Source: Apophysomyces variabilis (taxonomy: Eukaryota > Mucoromycota > Mucoromycetes > Mucorales > Mucoraceae). From it: a DNA stretch of 64,000 nt. Within the stretch, counting starts at the first letter, position 1. Every line of letters starts with the position of its first letter. Positions 45,932 to 57,325 of the stretch are shown here, piece by piece. Where the stretch lies: assembly GCA_002749535.1 (NCBI GenBank), contig MZZL01000030.1, positions 9,702-73,701 of the forward strand, in the 5' to 3' direction. The translations under genes and the position numbers were made by a program. Below the pieces are notes generated by a model. The model was not told where the DNA came from. It saw only the letters and a program-made list of their open reading frames with translations, and made no database searches.

Positions 45932-46967
45932 GCTTGACTTGTTGAATGGCACATCTTAGTTTTCTACGTTGGATGCAGCATCCAGCTTTTGGCAAGTTCC
46001 AATCAAGGAGTCATCTATTGAGCATACAGGGTTTGTAATAAAGAATGGAACTTATGAATTTACTGTCATGCCCTTCAGATTAACTTTGGCTTCTTCTACC
46101 TTTCAATGGCTTATGACAAAAATCTTAGGCCTATACATTAGGAAGTTTGTCTACATATTTATAGATGACGTTATCATTTATTTGAAGTCATACAAAGACC
46201 ATCTATGACATCGCAGTCTAGTATTTTAGGTTTGTACAACTGAAAATTTGCACTTAAAAAGAGTAAAGTGTGTATTTACCTGCAGACAAGTCAAGTACCT
46301 TGGGCATGTTGTTGGTGTAGATAGATTGTAGCCATGTCAATACAACATTGACAAGGTTCTGTGAATGCCATTTCCAAGGAATGTTGACAAGGTCCACTCT
46401 TTTCTAGGCACAGCTGGGTATTACTATAGGTTTGTCAGTGATTATGCAGCAATAGCACTTCCTTTAACAAGACTTCTCAAAAAGGATGAAGAGTTCAAAT
46501 AGGCGAAAGAGCACAAAGTGGCTGTCAAAATTTTAAAAGAAGTTCTTATAGAATCACCTCTTTTGGCATTTCCTGATTAGGAATGTATACAAGTCCTAAC
46601 AACTGATGTATCCACTAAAGGTCTTGGTGCTATCCTTTCTCAGTTTCCACCTAAGAAATCAGACCAGGAAATGGTTATCAGTTATGCATCAAAAACATTA
46701 CAAGGCGCTAAGTATAATTACATGGTGACCCATTTGGAAGCCCTAGGTGTTGTCTAGGTGACTCATCATTATCGCCATTATTTGGCTGGTTGAAAATTTA
46801 TCTTGCGCACAGACCATGCAGCACTCAAGTTTATTTTCAATAATACAAATCCTTCCACCAAAGTGTTACATTGGGCTGCTGCAATGATGGAATATAATTT
46901 CAAGATCGAACACCACTCAGGCAAAATGAATCCAGCTAACTCATTGTCAAGACTTATAGTGGACTAG
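45932..46967 (+). pseudogene. Ty3-D reverse transcriptase and RNase H, broken
   Basis: Continues the frame left at 40666: STLDAASSFWQVPI, FIDDVIIYLKS (FIDD in place of YVDD), FLGTAGYYYRF, RNase H TTDVSTKGLGAIL, RTDHAALKFIF, and GKMNPANSLSRL. Stops are spaced every 50-150 nt. Confidence 0.82.
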
Positions 46968-47330
46968 TACGTTTTTCTCTTTTCTCTTAGTGTTAATCGT
47001 TGCTATCCTTGTCTGTATCAGTGCTATATGTATATTCTTTTTAGAGCAATCTTTTTTTCCTATTGTGGTTTTGGTTGACTCATATTTCTTTAACTTGAGA
47101 GTTTTATATATCATTTTGGTCATCAGTGAAAGTATATAAAGACCCAAAAGGGGGGGGAACTCTCTTGGGAGAAACCCATAATTTTTTTTCTCATCCTTTT
47201 ATTTTTGTCAAAAACTACTCATTTTATTTTTAACAAGTTAAAAAAAAAGAGAGAGAGAGAGCTTGGTTAACACAACGGCAACGTGTACACTCACCTTAGA
47301 GTTGCCATAGATTATCCTTTATATCTTGCT
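46968..47330. other. Non-coding insert between RNase H and integrase of Ty3-D
   Basis: The coding reading breaks after SRLIVD and resumes near LYLAMFYYLNDKRYL. The insert has TATATAAAG near 47137, a polypurine-like AAAAGGGGGGGGAA, and a (GA)n run near 47250. This could be a solo LTR or other insertion; I found no convincing ends or target duplication. Confidence 0.45.
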
Positions 47331-48605
47331 ATGTTCTATTACTTAAATGACAAGAGATATTTAGTTGGGGCCAATGAGTCAGTTAAATGAAAAATCTGCC
47401 ATCAAGCCCACCAGTATATGCTCTGTAATAGCAGACTGTTCAAGAGATTAATGAACTTGACAGAGCCAGGTGAAGAGTTGCTTCATGAAGAGAATGTTTA
47501 TGAAGTAATCTTTAGAGTGCATTCAGAAGGTCATTTTGGTTTCAATAACATATGAAAACGGGTATGATTGCAGTTCACAGGACCGAATCTTATAGAGAAA
47601 ATTCAAGACATTGTCAAGAACTGTCTGACCTGTCAGTTCCATGCAAAAAGACTAAGAAGATGGGTTAAAGTTGCATGCCTAATCAAAGTTCTACACCATC
47701 CTTTTTTTATAATTGGATGTGATGCGATTGGACTAGTCCTGGAATCCAAGCGAGGCAATCAATACATTTTAGTAGCTGTTAATTATCTCATATGTTGGCC
47801 AGTTGCTGCCACTGTTCCACATATTACTGAGGAAACCACAGCTGAGTTTTTATATGATCAAGTTGTATGCAACTATGGTGTTCTAAACTTTATTTTAATG
47901 GATCATAGATCCAACTTTACCTCTGGATATATACAGGAGTTTTTGAAATAACTGAATTGCAGACATCTGACTACCACTGCATATTACCCACAAACAAATA
48001 AATTATGTGAACGTCTTAACCAAACCATTGAACAGACTGTAGCCAAGATCATACATAATGTAGAGAGTGTTGATCATTGGAATAACTTTTTAAAATCTGC
48101 TTTGCTCTTGATAAGAACAATGCCAAATGATTTAACCAAGTTCAGTCCAGCCATGCTACTATTTGAGTACAAGCTTCGAACACTGGCCACTTGGCTAACC
48201 TCTTGTAAAGACTTCAAGGAAGGTGCTTTAGCAGAGGAGGTAGCAAGTTAGGCCAAAGTCATCAAGCACATGGTGGATAAATTTTGGGTGACTACATGAC
48301 AGCATGTCAAAGAGAAATAGGAGCAAGACAAAATCCATTATGATCAACAAGTAGGGTTACAACAAAGGTTCTATATCAGTGAACAAGTTCTTATGAAGGA
48401 TAACATCTTTCTCAACAAGTTTGCAGATTATTAACTAGGCCCTATGACAGTTATAAAAGTTAATGCATCAGGAACATATCATTTAATTGGTCCCAACCAT
48501 CGACACCTTCAAGGAGCCAATAAATGGTGATGTTCTGGTACCATTTTACTGTCATCGACAAATAACACCAGACGTTCAGGTCAAGCGTGCACAGGAACAG
48601 TTCTA
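47331..48605 (+). pseudogene. Ty3-D integrase, broken
   Basis: An HHCC-type finger reads HSEGHFGFNN...CLTCQFHAKR. The core has DAIGLVLESKRGNQYILVAV, DHRSNFTSGY (aligned to the second catalytic Asp), and YYPQTNKLCERLNQTIEQ (aligned to the Glu). A C-terminal GPMTVIKVNASGTYHL segment follows. No chromodomain seen. Stops at about 47949, 48249, 48297 and later. Confidence 0.8.
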
Positions 48606-48867
48606 AACTTAGTTGGAGTACAAAACTTTCAATTAACTTCAGGTGTTTTGGGCTAATGGAGGGCGCCTGACACCTTGTGCAATAGTTTTTCTGGCCTCAC
48701 CACCCGAGTAAATGCAATATGGAAAGAATGAAAAGATGGAGCCTTTGGGAGTAAGAATGGTGGAAAGTTTGTCTTGATCTTTAAGAAGTACATGGATAGG
48801 TACGCTACACGTTGGCCTAGGTGCGCGACCTTTACTCTTGGTTTGATGCACATCTGCCTTATATGTG
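48606..48867. other. Unassigned segment between Ty3-D and Ty3-C
   Basis: Probably 3' sequence of Ty3-D or its target. No supported gene; overlapping short minus-strand frames show no recognisable motif. Confidence 0.35.
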
Positions 48868-49220
48868 TGTAATATTTTATCTGATGAGAAAAAAGAGACA
48901 AGCAATATACGCGAGACTTAATGTAGGATGATCTTTATTCAAATAAATATATTACTCTTTTATACTAAAATGTCTGTGAGTCTAGATGGACAAGACTATG
49001 ATTATGGACTGTGCTTTGTATTAAGTGATTTGTAATTGCCTTCTATAATGGAGAGACTTCTCTGTAGCAGATCATAAAAGTTCAGCATTGTTCATTGTAT
49101 TAAGGAACTGAGTTAAGATTGCTTAATCCCATATTATATAAGTCTGTGTTTAAAGTCCATCTTCCCTATTTAGACATAATCAGAGTAGTGAGAGTATCTA
49201 TTATAGCTATGGATATGACA
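48868..49220 (-). repeat. Ty3-C 3' LTR, 353 bp
   Basis: Bounded by TGTAATATTTTATC and GGATATGACA, with internal line-up to 56244-56293 at the far end of the element. Confidence 0.85.
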
Positions 49221-49499
49221 TTACCCTCTACCAGGTTGGAACAACCAATTGGTAGAAGCACTTGTAAGTAGCGTAGCAACTACTGAATGGCGTTGTCAAT
49301 AAAAACCCTTTTGAAAAAACCCAATGGGAAAAAAGTAGGGAAAAGACTTGCCTAAGTGTGTCTGCGTTTAGAAGACCTCATTGGAACTTGGGTCTGTTTG
49401 CACTTAACGTTCATATTCCATCTTTGCCAATATTTATCAATTAATGATAGATCATTAAAGTGTTCAGGAGGTTCCCAAGTGTCATCTTCCTTGGTGTAA

Positions 49500-51720
49500 T
49501 TCTTCTATCATACTCTATAAAGGTAGTTGCCATTTTTATCTTTGTGATCTAGTATAGCTTGAACTTCATAAACATTGTCTGATGATACCACTGAGTCTTG
49601 GGAAATCATCTTAATGTATGAAGGAGGAATATTACAGGTGAGCAGTGCACCTGTTTCATCTACTAGCACATAGCTGCCTCCTTTGTTCTTGCCATGTACC
49701 ATGAATAGCCCTTCATAGCAATAATCTATTTTAGATTTGCAGGATATGTTTTTGATTATGACTTTGCTACCAACAGGAAATTGGATGATGTGATGGTCAT
49801 CTGTGAATTTGCCTTGTTGGACTGCCTGTATTGCCTCAGTGCGTTTGTGTATAGCTGGTATAACAACGTCCTCCATTTTCTAAAGGCGTTTATGGAGTGC
49901 CTTTGTATCTTTGGAGTTCAAAGAGGCGTTATCAGTTTCAACTTTCCTGTGATCCATCAGCACGTTAGGTTTTCTTGCAAATATGAGTGCAAAGGGCTGT
50001 GTCTTATGCAGCTTGGCATGTTTTGTATTAATGGCCAGTTGTGCACTAGGTACATAAAGATTCCAATCCTATTTTGCTCCTTGAAGGCGTTTGACCACTA
50101 CTTCTTTGGTTGTGTAAACCCATTTTTCTGCTATGCTGTTAGCATGTGGGTGATAAGGTGTAACTAGTCTATGATTGATCCCTGAATGCTTGATAAGCAA
50201 TAAACAAATTTCATTAACAAACTCAGTACTGTTGTTGGACTATAAGACTTTGAGAAAGCTGTAGTTGCAAAAGACATGAATGAGTTGTTTGGCAATTGTG
50301 AGTGCAGTTTTGTCAGGTATCACTCGTAAAATACAAAAGCGAGTAAATATATCAACTATGACTAAGATATAATTATTACTGTTGTTGCTGGTAATGTTTA
50401 AATCACCCAGGTCGATTGCCCAGTGATCTCCAGGTGCATTAGCTGTAATACTGTGTAATGGATGATAACCATGTTTAGCAATATTGAAGTGCTGACATTC
50501 TGGACAACTGGTGACAGCGTTAAAAGCATCGCATTTGAGATTTTCCCAATGCATTCCATCACTATGGATTGTGTTAACGATTGCTTCTGCGCCAAAATGA
50601 CCGTTCAGGTATGCTTGCAATATAATATTAGCACGTTCTGTTTCAGGCAGTGTGATGTAGTCAAGTTGTGCTTTATGTGACAGGTATTTCTGTTCAGTTG
50701 TAGGCGTTTTGACCGTATTACCCTCTACCAGCATTTTTGCAGGGTCAAAAAGGCGAGATAAAGCATTAGGCAAAACGTTTTTTACCCTAGGACAATGCAC
50801 AATAGTGCAATAGTAGTTGCAAATAGTATCTAACCAATTGATCATTATCAGGCTAGTGATAGATTGCATATGTAAATAGACCAATGCTTTGTGATTGATA
50901 AACAAAGTGAAATGACGACCCCATAAAAACTGGTGGAACTTTGTAAAAGCGTATACAATAGCCAAAAGTTCACGTTTGGTCATAGAATAGTTGCGTTCAG
51001 ATTTAGATAATGAATGAGCCATGAAACCAATGTAGCAATAATAGCCATTAATGACCTGGTAAAGCATGGCGCCAATTCCTATGTTGGATGCGTCAGTAGC
51101 AACATAGAAAGGATAGGATGTATCAGCTAGGCTAAGTACAGGTGCATATTGTAGCGCATGTTTGACTTTGAAAAAAGACTCTTGCTGTTCATTGCTCCAA
51201 AGATGATCTAATTTACCAGCGTTGTGTAATTGGTCCAATGGTGCAGTAAGTGTAGAGATTAAAGGGATGTGTTCTCTGAAGTAATTGACAAGCCCTAGAA
51301 AGCGTTGGATATCTTTGTCTGTTTTGGGCTGTGGCCATTGTTCAACATTTGTAACCTTGTGCAGGTCCAGTAAAACGCCTTGTGCACTAAGGCAAAATCC
51401 CAGTAAGTGGACAGACTGTTGTGCAAAATGACATTTGTCTGGATTTAGTATGAGATTGACATTTGTAAGTTTTTGAATAGCTTGTTGAATGTGTACAGTA
51501 TGTTTCTCAAGTGATTTTGAGAAGATGATAATGTCATCAACAAAGGTTAAGATGAATGGTGTATCCTTGTACAAGAGGTTCATGACTTTTTAGAATTTGG
51601 AAGAGATTGGTTTCAATCCAAAAGGACAGCCTTTAAACATGTATTAGATGCCATTAAAAGTAAAAGCAATTTTGTGTTGATGTGGTTCATAAATCTTAAA
51701 CCAGTGAAAAGCATTTTCAA
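49500..51720 (-). pseudogene. Ty3-C RT (C-terminal half), RNase H, integrase, chromodomain remnant
   Basis: From right to left: FVDDIIIFSKS (about 51500-51545), a long open stretch 51583-50240 with RNase H (VATDASNIGIGAML, MTKRELLAIVYA) and integrase start (HFGAEAIV...CPECQHFN, GDHWAIDLGD). An IN catalytic-region remnant and broken frame follow (50240-49880). The last piece (49876-49508) ends EVQAILDHKDKNGNYLYRV, the start of the chromodomain. Closely follows Ty3-A in order. Confidence 0.87.
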
Positions 51721-51730
51721 ATCCAATGTA

Positions 51731-53946
51731 CAGTAGACCCCCTCTAATTTCAACCCCCGATAGTTTCAACCCCCGCAGTTTTCAACTAAATCAAAGAGGA
51801 CGGACAGAAAACATAGTGTCGAATTTCAACACCTCGCTAACTTCAACTTCAACCCTAAAATGAGGGTTGAATCTTACATCGAGGGAAACTTTTATTGGCT
51901 AGCATCCTATATATCTGACTGTGTCCTAAAGTATGATGTGATTTCTGACTGCTTCATTCTACACTGGTTCCGGAATTCATTGCGTATTTGGCGTAAATCA
52001 TCCATGACACGTCCATATTTCTCTTCATCCAAGAAACCAATGACTGTATCGAGATACAGAACCTGTTCCCTCAATGGTAGCTGGGGGTGTTCTTCTGCTA
52101 CTTTGGTTGGCTCGGTTTGCTCACAGACACTATCTTCTTGATTATGTTCTTCTTTCTCTTCTTGCAAAACTGCAAATATATCTTCTTCATTGTGTGGGCG
52201 AACAGCCTCGTGTTCTTCATTGCACTCTTGTTCAAAATCATCAACCGTCATTGTTGTTCCATCTATCTCAAGCAGGTGCTCGTTAATGTTTTTCAACACG
52301 TCCTCACATTCTGAGCTACGCTCTCCAGCAGAAGGGACACTGTCCAAAATTCCAGTTTTGGCCCAGCAATTCTGTATTGTCTCAGCCTTCAACTTTCTTA
52401 AGGACAGCCGTATCCATCGCATTCCTTGTAGTTGGTCAACTTGAAATATGTTCTTGAGTACTGTTTTCCCTCTGTTTCGCAATGTGATCTCTCAATACGC
52501 CAACTCATATTGATAATTTCTATAGTATACAAAGTGGTTTAGTATTAATAGACATATAATGACCTAGCAGCTTATACCTATAATGAGCCTTAAAGGTTCT
52601 AATAATGCCTTGATCCAATGGTTGAAGCTTTGAAGTGGTATTGGCTGGTAGATAGCATATCTCTATATTGGTAGGCTTGTAGTTGACTACATGCCCAGAA
52701 AAGTTGTCCAGGAGAAGCAGCACTTTGCGTCCCTTAGACCTCATTGAGGAATCAAAGGCCTTCAGGTACTCCTTGAATATTTGCTTTGTCATCCAAGCTG
52801 TCGAATTACTGAAGTACAGTTTGTATCCATGCGCAAGTGCTAAGATAATGTTAGAATAATTTATTTCATCTATGGATAAGTCTGATTATTACCTGACTTG
52901 TTTTTAAAACAGCGTGGCATTTTTGCCTTCCCTATAATCAGTGGATGACAGACATGGCTGCCATCAGCATTTACTGTAAGTGCAACTGTCAGTCGCCTTT
53001 TATCCTGCTTGACACCATCAATCGAATGTCTAGAGATGGTTGTCTTTGGTGGATTTCGGTAGAATAGTGCCGTCTCATCCATGTTGTATACATCGCAAGG
53101 CATATATTGTTTCACCTTTACTCGTATAGCATCAATGGATTGGGCAATTGCTTCTGTGTCTGCGTCCCCTGCTTCTCCATGAATATTGTGCATACGCATG
53201 CCCTGTCGTTTCTGGAAACGGTGTTGCCAACCGTTTGAAAATTTGAGACGCTGGTCTTCAGGAATGTTAAGGCGATCACAAATTCTCTTGGCTGCAAGTT
53301 TGATCATGTCCCAGTTCGTCGGAATACTATTCTTCTCTGCTGCTTGGATCCAGAGGACCAGTGCTTCTTCAATTTTCTAGTATTAGTGCAAATTAACTAT
53401 TGCTTATCCTTATTTGACGTTTATGATTTACTGGATTTGAGCACTATTTTGTTCTCTTTTGTTGTTTCCTCGTTGGCTCAGGCGAACCCTCTCGTTTTCG
53501 CTTCAAAATTTTGGAGATAGTAGTGTGGTTGGGATTGTTTGGAAGTTTGAATTCTCTCTTGGCCCATGTAGCAAGCTCTTTAAGGGTCATTTTAGGCTTC
53601 TCCTGTTTCTTCAAATAGATATGGTGGCGTTGGTCATTTGTCATAGAGACATTTTTTTCAGACATTGTCGATATTTAACAAGCATATGCTGAAGTCCAGT
53701 TGTATTTATATCTTGATTTTATTGAAAATGACTCTAATTTAGTCACTACAACTAGGCTAAGGATATACTTATATGATTCACAGTCAATGTATACCGAGTA
53801 TGACTCATAACAACAAAGACAAGTTGTATTTGACACTCAGTAATTGAAAAGGTTACACAACACTCAATACCTCAATAACTTCAACCCTCACAATTTTCAA
53901 CCTTTCGGCCAGTAACGGAGGGGTTGAAATTAGAGGGGGTGTACTG
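51731..53946 (-). mobile_element. pogo/Tigger-type DNA transposon inside Ty3-C
   Basis: Inverted ends CAGTAGACCCCCTCTAATTT (51731) and CAGTACACCCCCTCTAATTT (ending 53946). Target duplication TA on both sides (51729-51730 and 53947-53948). The ends continue into TTTCAACCC-type repeats. Length 2,216 bp, with one transposase gene filling most of it. Confidence 0.95.
51907..53665 (-). pseudogene. Tigger-type transposase, four exons, single nonsense codon
   Basis: Exons 53665-53432, 53376-52893, 52839-52564 and 52490-51907 join in frame to 525 codons. The only in-frame stop is TAG at 53446-53444 (codon 74), one transition from CAG. An N-terminal psq-like helix-turn-helix (LKELATWAKREF, NHTTISKILKRKRE) is followed by a CENP-B type DNA-binding region (WQHRFQKRQGMRM) and a DDE domain: YNMDETALFYR, LLLDNFSGH, KLQPLDQGI. 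Thirty residues separate the last two Asp (DD30D). The C-terminus is acidic. A different splice choice could skip the stop; otherwise the gene is very recently dead. Confidence 0.88.
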
Positions 53947-53948
53947 TA

Positions 53949-56218
53949 GTAAATATGGTGGCACTAGAAAGCTTCTGAAAAATCTCTCAGATAAGAGGTA
54001 ATGGGAAACGATTGTTAGGCAAGAGGTTGTTAATATGTTGTGGATCAAGACACAGACGTTGACCTGTGTAATTGCCCTGAGCGTCCTTCTTAGGAGCAAA
54101 TGTCAATAGACTGTTCCATTCCATGTTGACGGGTGCATATGTAATGATACCATTATTGAGCCATTTGTCAATTTGCTCCTGTATAATAGGAGTCAGAATT
54201 TATGGCAAAGGATATTGACAGCGATAAGCAGTTTTGCCTATAGGAGTGTCTAAGCAGATAACTGATTCTGGCATGGTGTAGAATGAAGTCTTGGGAATAA
54301 GACTGTTTGCTTTAAGATGAGGTTGAATGGATTTATGAAACGTTTGTTGATCATGAAGGGAACCAACAGGTGAATTGTTGGGCTCTATCTGATCAATAGG
54401 CTCAGGTGATTGAGGTAATCCAGATTTGTGCCAGCAAGGAGCTAATCCCATAAGATAAATACTAAGATGAGGCATAAGATCTGTGCTAATAGAAACATCA
54501 GCGTTCTCATTTAATTCAAACACATTAAAAGAATGAAAGACAGTTTTTCCATTGTAAACAACTTTTATTTTCTTTGTTGTACCAATTCTATCAACAAAAG
54601 CTCCTGCAGAAGCCAGACTGATCTTGCCAGAGCAAGGTGTCACAACCAATGAAAGGCGGTGGCAGACAGAAGGGGAGATAGTACTGAAAGTAGTGCTGGT
54701 GTCAATGAAAGCCCACAAGGGTTTATCCTATATAACAATTGATACAAAGAAAGTATTAGTGTTTTGTGCTAGACAGAGAGCTTTTACATGTGTTGACTTA
54801 CACATAGTGCATGCGTTGTCCAGGTCAGATTCCTCCATCACTATGTCTTCTGTGGTGGTTAGAGTGGAGGTGGAAGTGGAAGTGATGGCAGAGTCAACGT
54901 TATCCTTTTTGGCCAAAGTGGCTGAGCAGATTGCTAACGTTTTGCCTTTTCTACAAGAATGACCCAGAGACCATAAAGCACTGCACTTGAAATACGTCTT
55001 GTGTTTGTTAAAACCATGAGAACTGGCATGCTGATCATTGCCTGAGGGTTTTTGAACCCAGCCACCTTTGCTTTTTAGCAAGTCAATGATACCTCAGCAT
55101 TCCTTAGACAAATATTTGCCCTTGCTGTGCATGTGGCAGTATTTGCGGACAGATTCACGTTGCTTGCCACTGACACTAGATGACCTAAAAGGACCAGAAA
55201 AAGAGGATAAGGAAGCAATGACCACACCAGGGCAAGCACTAGACAGACTAGACATGACCACGTTGCAAGATTCATAACTATGGCAAGAGAGTATAACCTT
55301 TCCATATAAGAAGCAGGCAATGGCAGTGGCATAGTCAACATTACTCTGTTGCTCTGAGAGTATGTTCACTTGCGCAAGCCAAACATGGTGGGTGAGTTCT
55401 GGAATGAGAGAGTTGATATAAATGGCAGCAGATTTGTGGTCGTTTTCCCAACTAGCTTCATGACAGATGTGATAGAATTTGTCTGTGTATCTATTGACTG
55501 ATTCATCTTTTAACATGGTCAAATTGACCAGATTCTTGCTTTGTTGGGCTTGGCGCTCAGCATTGTTGATGCCATATTTCTTCATAATGACCTTGCGCAT
55601 GAAGGACCAGGGTCTTTCTGGATATGGACATAAATGGGCGTCAAACCAGGAACGTTGTTCCAGTGACAACATATGAGGAAGGAGAAGGTGCCAGTTGTCA
55701 TCCATGCTCTGATAGTAAGACTAGACTATGTCTTCAAAGTGGTCAAAACATTCTTTCATAGTTTCAAAGACTGTCTTCTTAGAATTAATAACATTGGCAG
55801 ACCATTGAAACAAAGGTAAGTCACCAGGCAGAACCATGGTATGAGAGATGGGGACAGTGGTAGATGCTGTAGTGGTTTTGGGCTTTTTTATTAACTGGCA
55901 GTAAGTGGACAACACCATCTCAAGATTTTTATTGAGTTGCTCATACTGTTCATAAACAGCAGTGAGCTCCTCAGTAGGAAGATCCATGGCCAAGCATTTA
56001 GCCAAAGTAGCCAACCTTTCTGACATTCATTCAATGGCCTCTTTTTTGTAGTCAATGCTACTAGAAGTAGACACTAAACCAGCCTCAGAACCTGAAAGAG
56101 AGGAAACATTGCTCAGTTGTAAGTCAATAGATATTGCAGGTGAGTTGAGGATACTAGAAGGACCAGAGAAACCAGAAAAACCAAAGAAACCAGTAGCAGG
56201 TATGTTAGATTGAGACAT
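53949..56218 (-). pseudogene. Ty3-C Gag, protease and RT start, broken
   Basis: Starts at 56218 (MSQSNIPATGFFGFSG). Gag continues through 55094 (MDDNWHLLLPHMLSL, ERPWSFMRKVIMKKYG). A degraded knuckle FKCSALWSLGHSCRKG corresponds to the Ty3-A finger with one Cys lost. Protease reads FIDTSTTFSTI (about 54680-54712), where the Gly of DTG is Ser. RT begins before the Tigger insertion (53949-54200). Several stops (56027, 55718, 55092, 54728). Confidence 0.85.
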
Positions 56219-56243
56219 GATTTAAGAATTCACATAAAAAAAA

Positions 56244-56293
56244 TGTAATGTTTTATCTGATAAGAAAAAAGAGACAAGCAATATATGTGAGAC
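56244..56293 (-). repeat. Ty3-C 5' LTR, first 50 bp
   Basis: Matches 48868-48917, then is cut by hAT3. The start codon of Gag (56218) lies 26 bp away, as in Ty3-A. Confidence 0.85.
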
Positions 56294-56541
56294 TAGGGAT
56301 TACCATATATCCGTGACCCGTCAACCTAACCCGATCTGTATCTGTTTAGACTGGATATGGGTTGCTATTTTATGACCCAGTTAATAAACAGGTCAAGAAA
56401 GTAGTAACCTGACCTGACCCATTTAACCCATTTAGCTTTTCTAGGTAGAGTCAGCATAGAAAAAAGTGTTCAATAATGTCTTAGTCAGTAAAAGCATTCA
56501 AATGCATTCCTTTTAAACAGTATTATAAGACATGTTTATTG
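56294..56541 (+). mobile_element. hAT copy 3, one terminus
   Basis: TAGGGATTACCATATATCCG opens the segment. It aligns with the inverted right end of hAT2 (21375-21621), including decayed ACCCGT repeats. It stops at TTTATTG where a CACTG-type element begins; the rest of hAT3 must lie beyond the window. Two other copies establish the uninterrupted sequence. Confidence 0.85.
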
Positions 56542-57325
56542 CACTGCGGTCAAAAAAAGATTCTACCATTGGTAGAAACTTGGTGGAATCTGAGATTCCA
56601 CCACCTTTCCACCACCTTTCCACTGCTTTTCTACCATGCAGTGGAATCTCTTCAAAGGTTTGTGGAATGTACCTTCTACCACCTTTTCCACTACCTTTCT
56701 ACCACCCCCCCCAAGTTCAACAATTGGATGAACTGCTATATGACAGAGACTATTACATTGATGTTATTGGATCAAGTAGTATGCATTAGAGGCTAACGTT
56801 TTAGTTTCATTCAACCATATTCCTTTATTCAAGCACTTTTTATTGGATTAACTTAACTTACAACGATACATTCTATTGGAGCTGCTGATTTTTATCTAGT
56901 CTATCCAATTGGATGTTCTTTTCATTGTGTACATTATTTTAGCCATTAAGATACACTTCTTTATCATATACAAGGAAGCTTCTTTAGCTATATATATAGG
57001 AAAAAAACAGATACTTTTATTTTCTTGGAGCTATATAGCGTAATGTACTAACAAATAGCTAACTTTATGCTTAGTTTTATATTATCTTACCTAATTACTG
57101 AAGGTTAAAGAAGCATAGCTTTTAAAAATGACAATTAGTAAAACGTACTAAAAGCTAACACACAGTAGCATACCTAAGCCAGCATGCAATAACGAATGGC
57201 AGCATTACGTATAGGCCTACAAAAAGTTACCTTGCCAAGTAATTAAATTATGATGTAAAAAAGTATCTGTACCATTAAAAAGTATATCATCTTTCTCTAT
57301 TTCCATTTTGTTAAAAAATGAAAGC

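Larger units (their letters stand above)
32431..48620 (+). mobile_element. Old Ty3/Gypsy element D, split by Ty3-A and Ty3-B
   Basis: Gag (32491-33240), protease and the start of RT (39079-40666), the rest of RT with RNase H (45932-46967) and integrase (47331-48605) occur in order on one strand. The zinc knuckle is rejoined across Ty3-A (NCREQG then HKSSDCP), and the RT frame across Ty3-B (YINELL then DLLNGTS). Its 5' end is cut by C2 at 32430, and I could not define its 3' LTR. Many stops, mostly TAG/TAA for Trp or Gln codons. Confidence 0.82.
48868..56293 (-). mobile_element. Ty3-C: decayed chromovirus, interrupted by Tigger and cut by hAT3
   Basis: The left (3') LTR is 48868-49220. The right (5') LTR starts at 56244 and is cut after 50 bp by hAT3. 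The 50 bp match the left LTR with CpG losses (ATATGTGAGAC against ATACGCGAGAC). A polypurine tract precedes the 3' LTR on the element strand. Coding segments 53949-56218 and 49500-51720 flank a Tigger element. Confidence 0.9.

Noticed and set aside
48639..48905. Two overlapping minus-strand frames of 82-88 residues
   Set aside because: No recognisable domain, and they overlap the start of the Ty3-C LTR; not supported as a gene.
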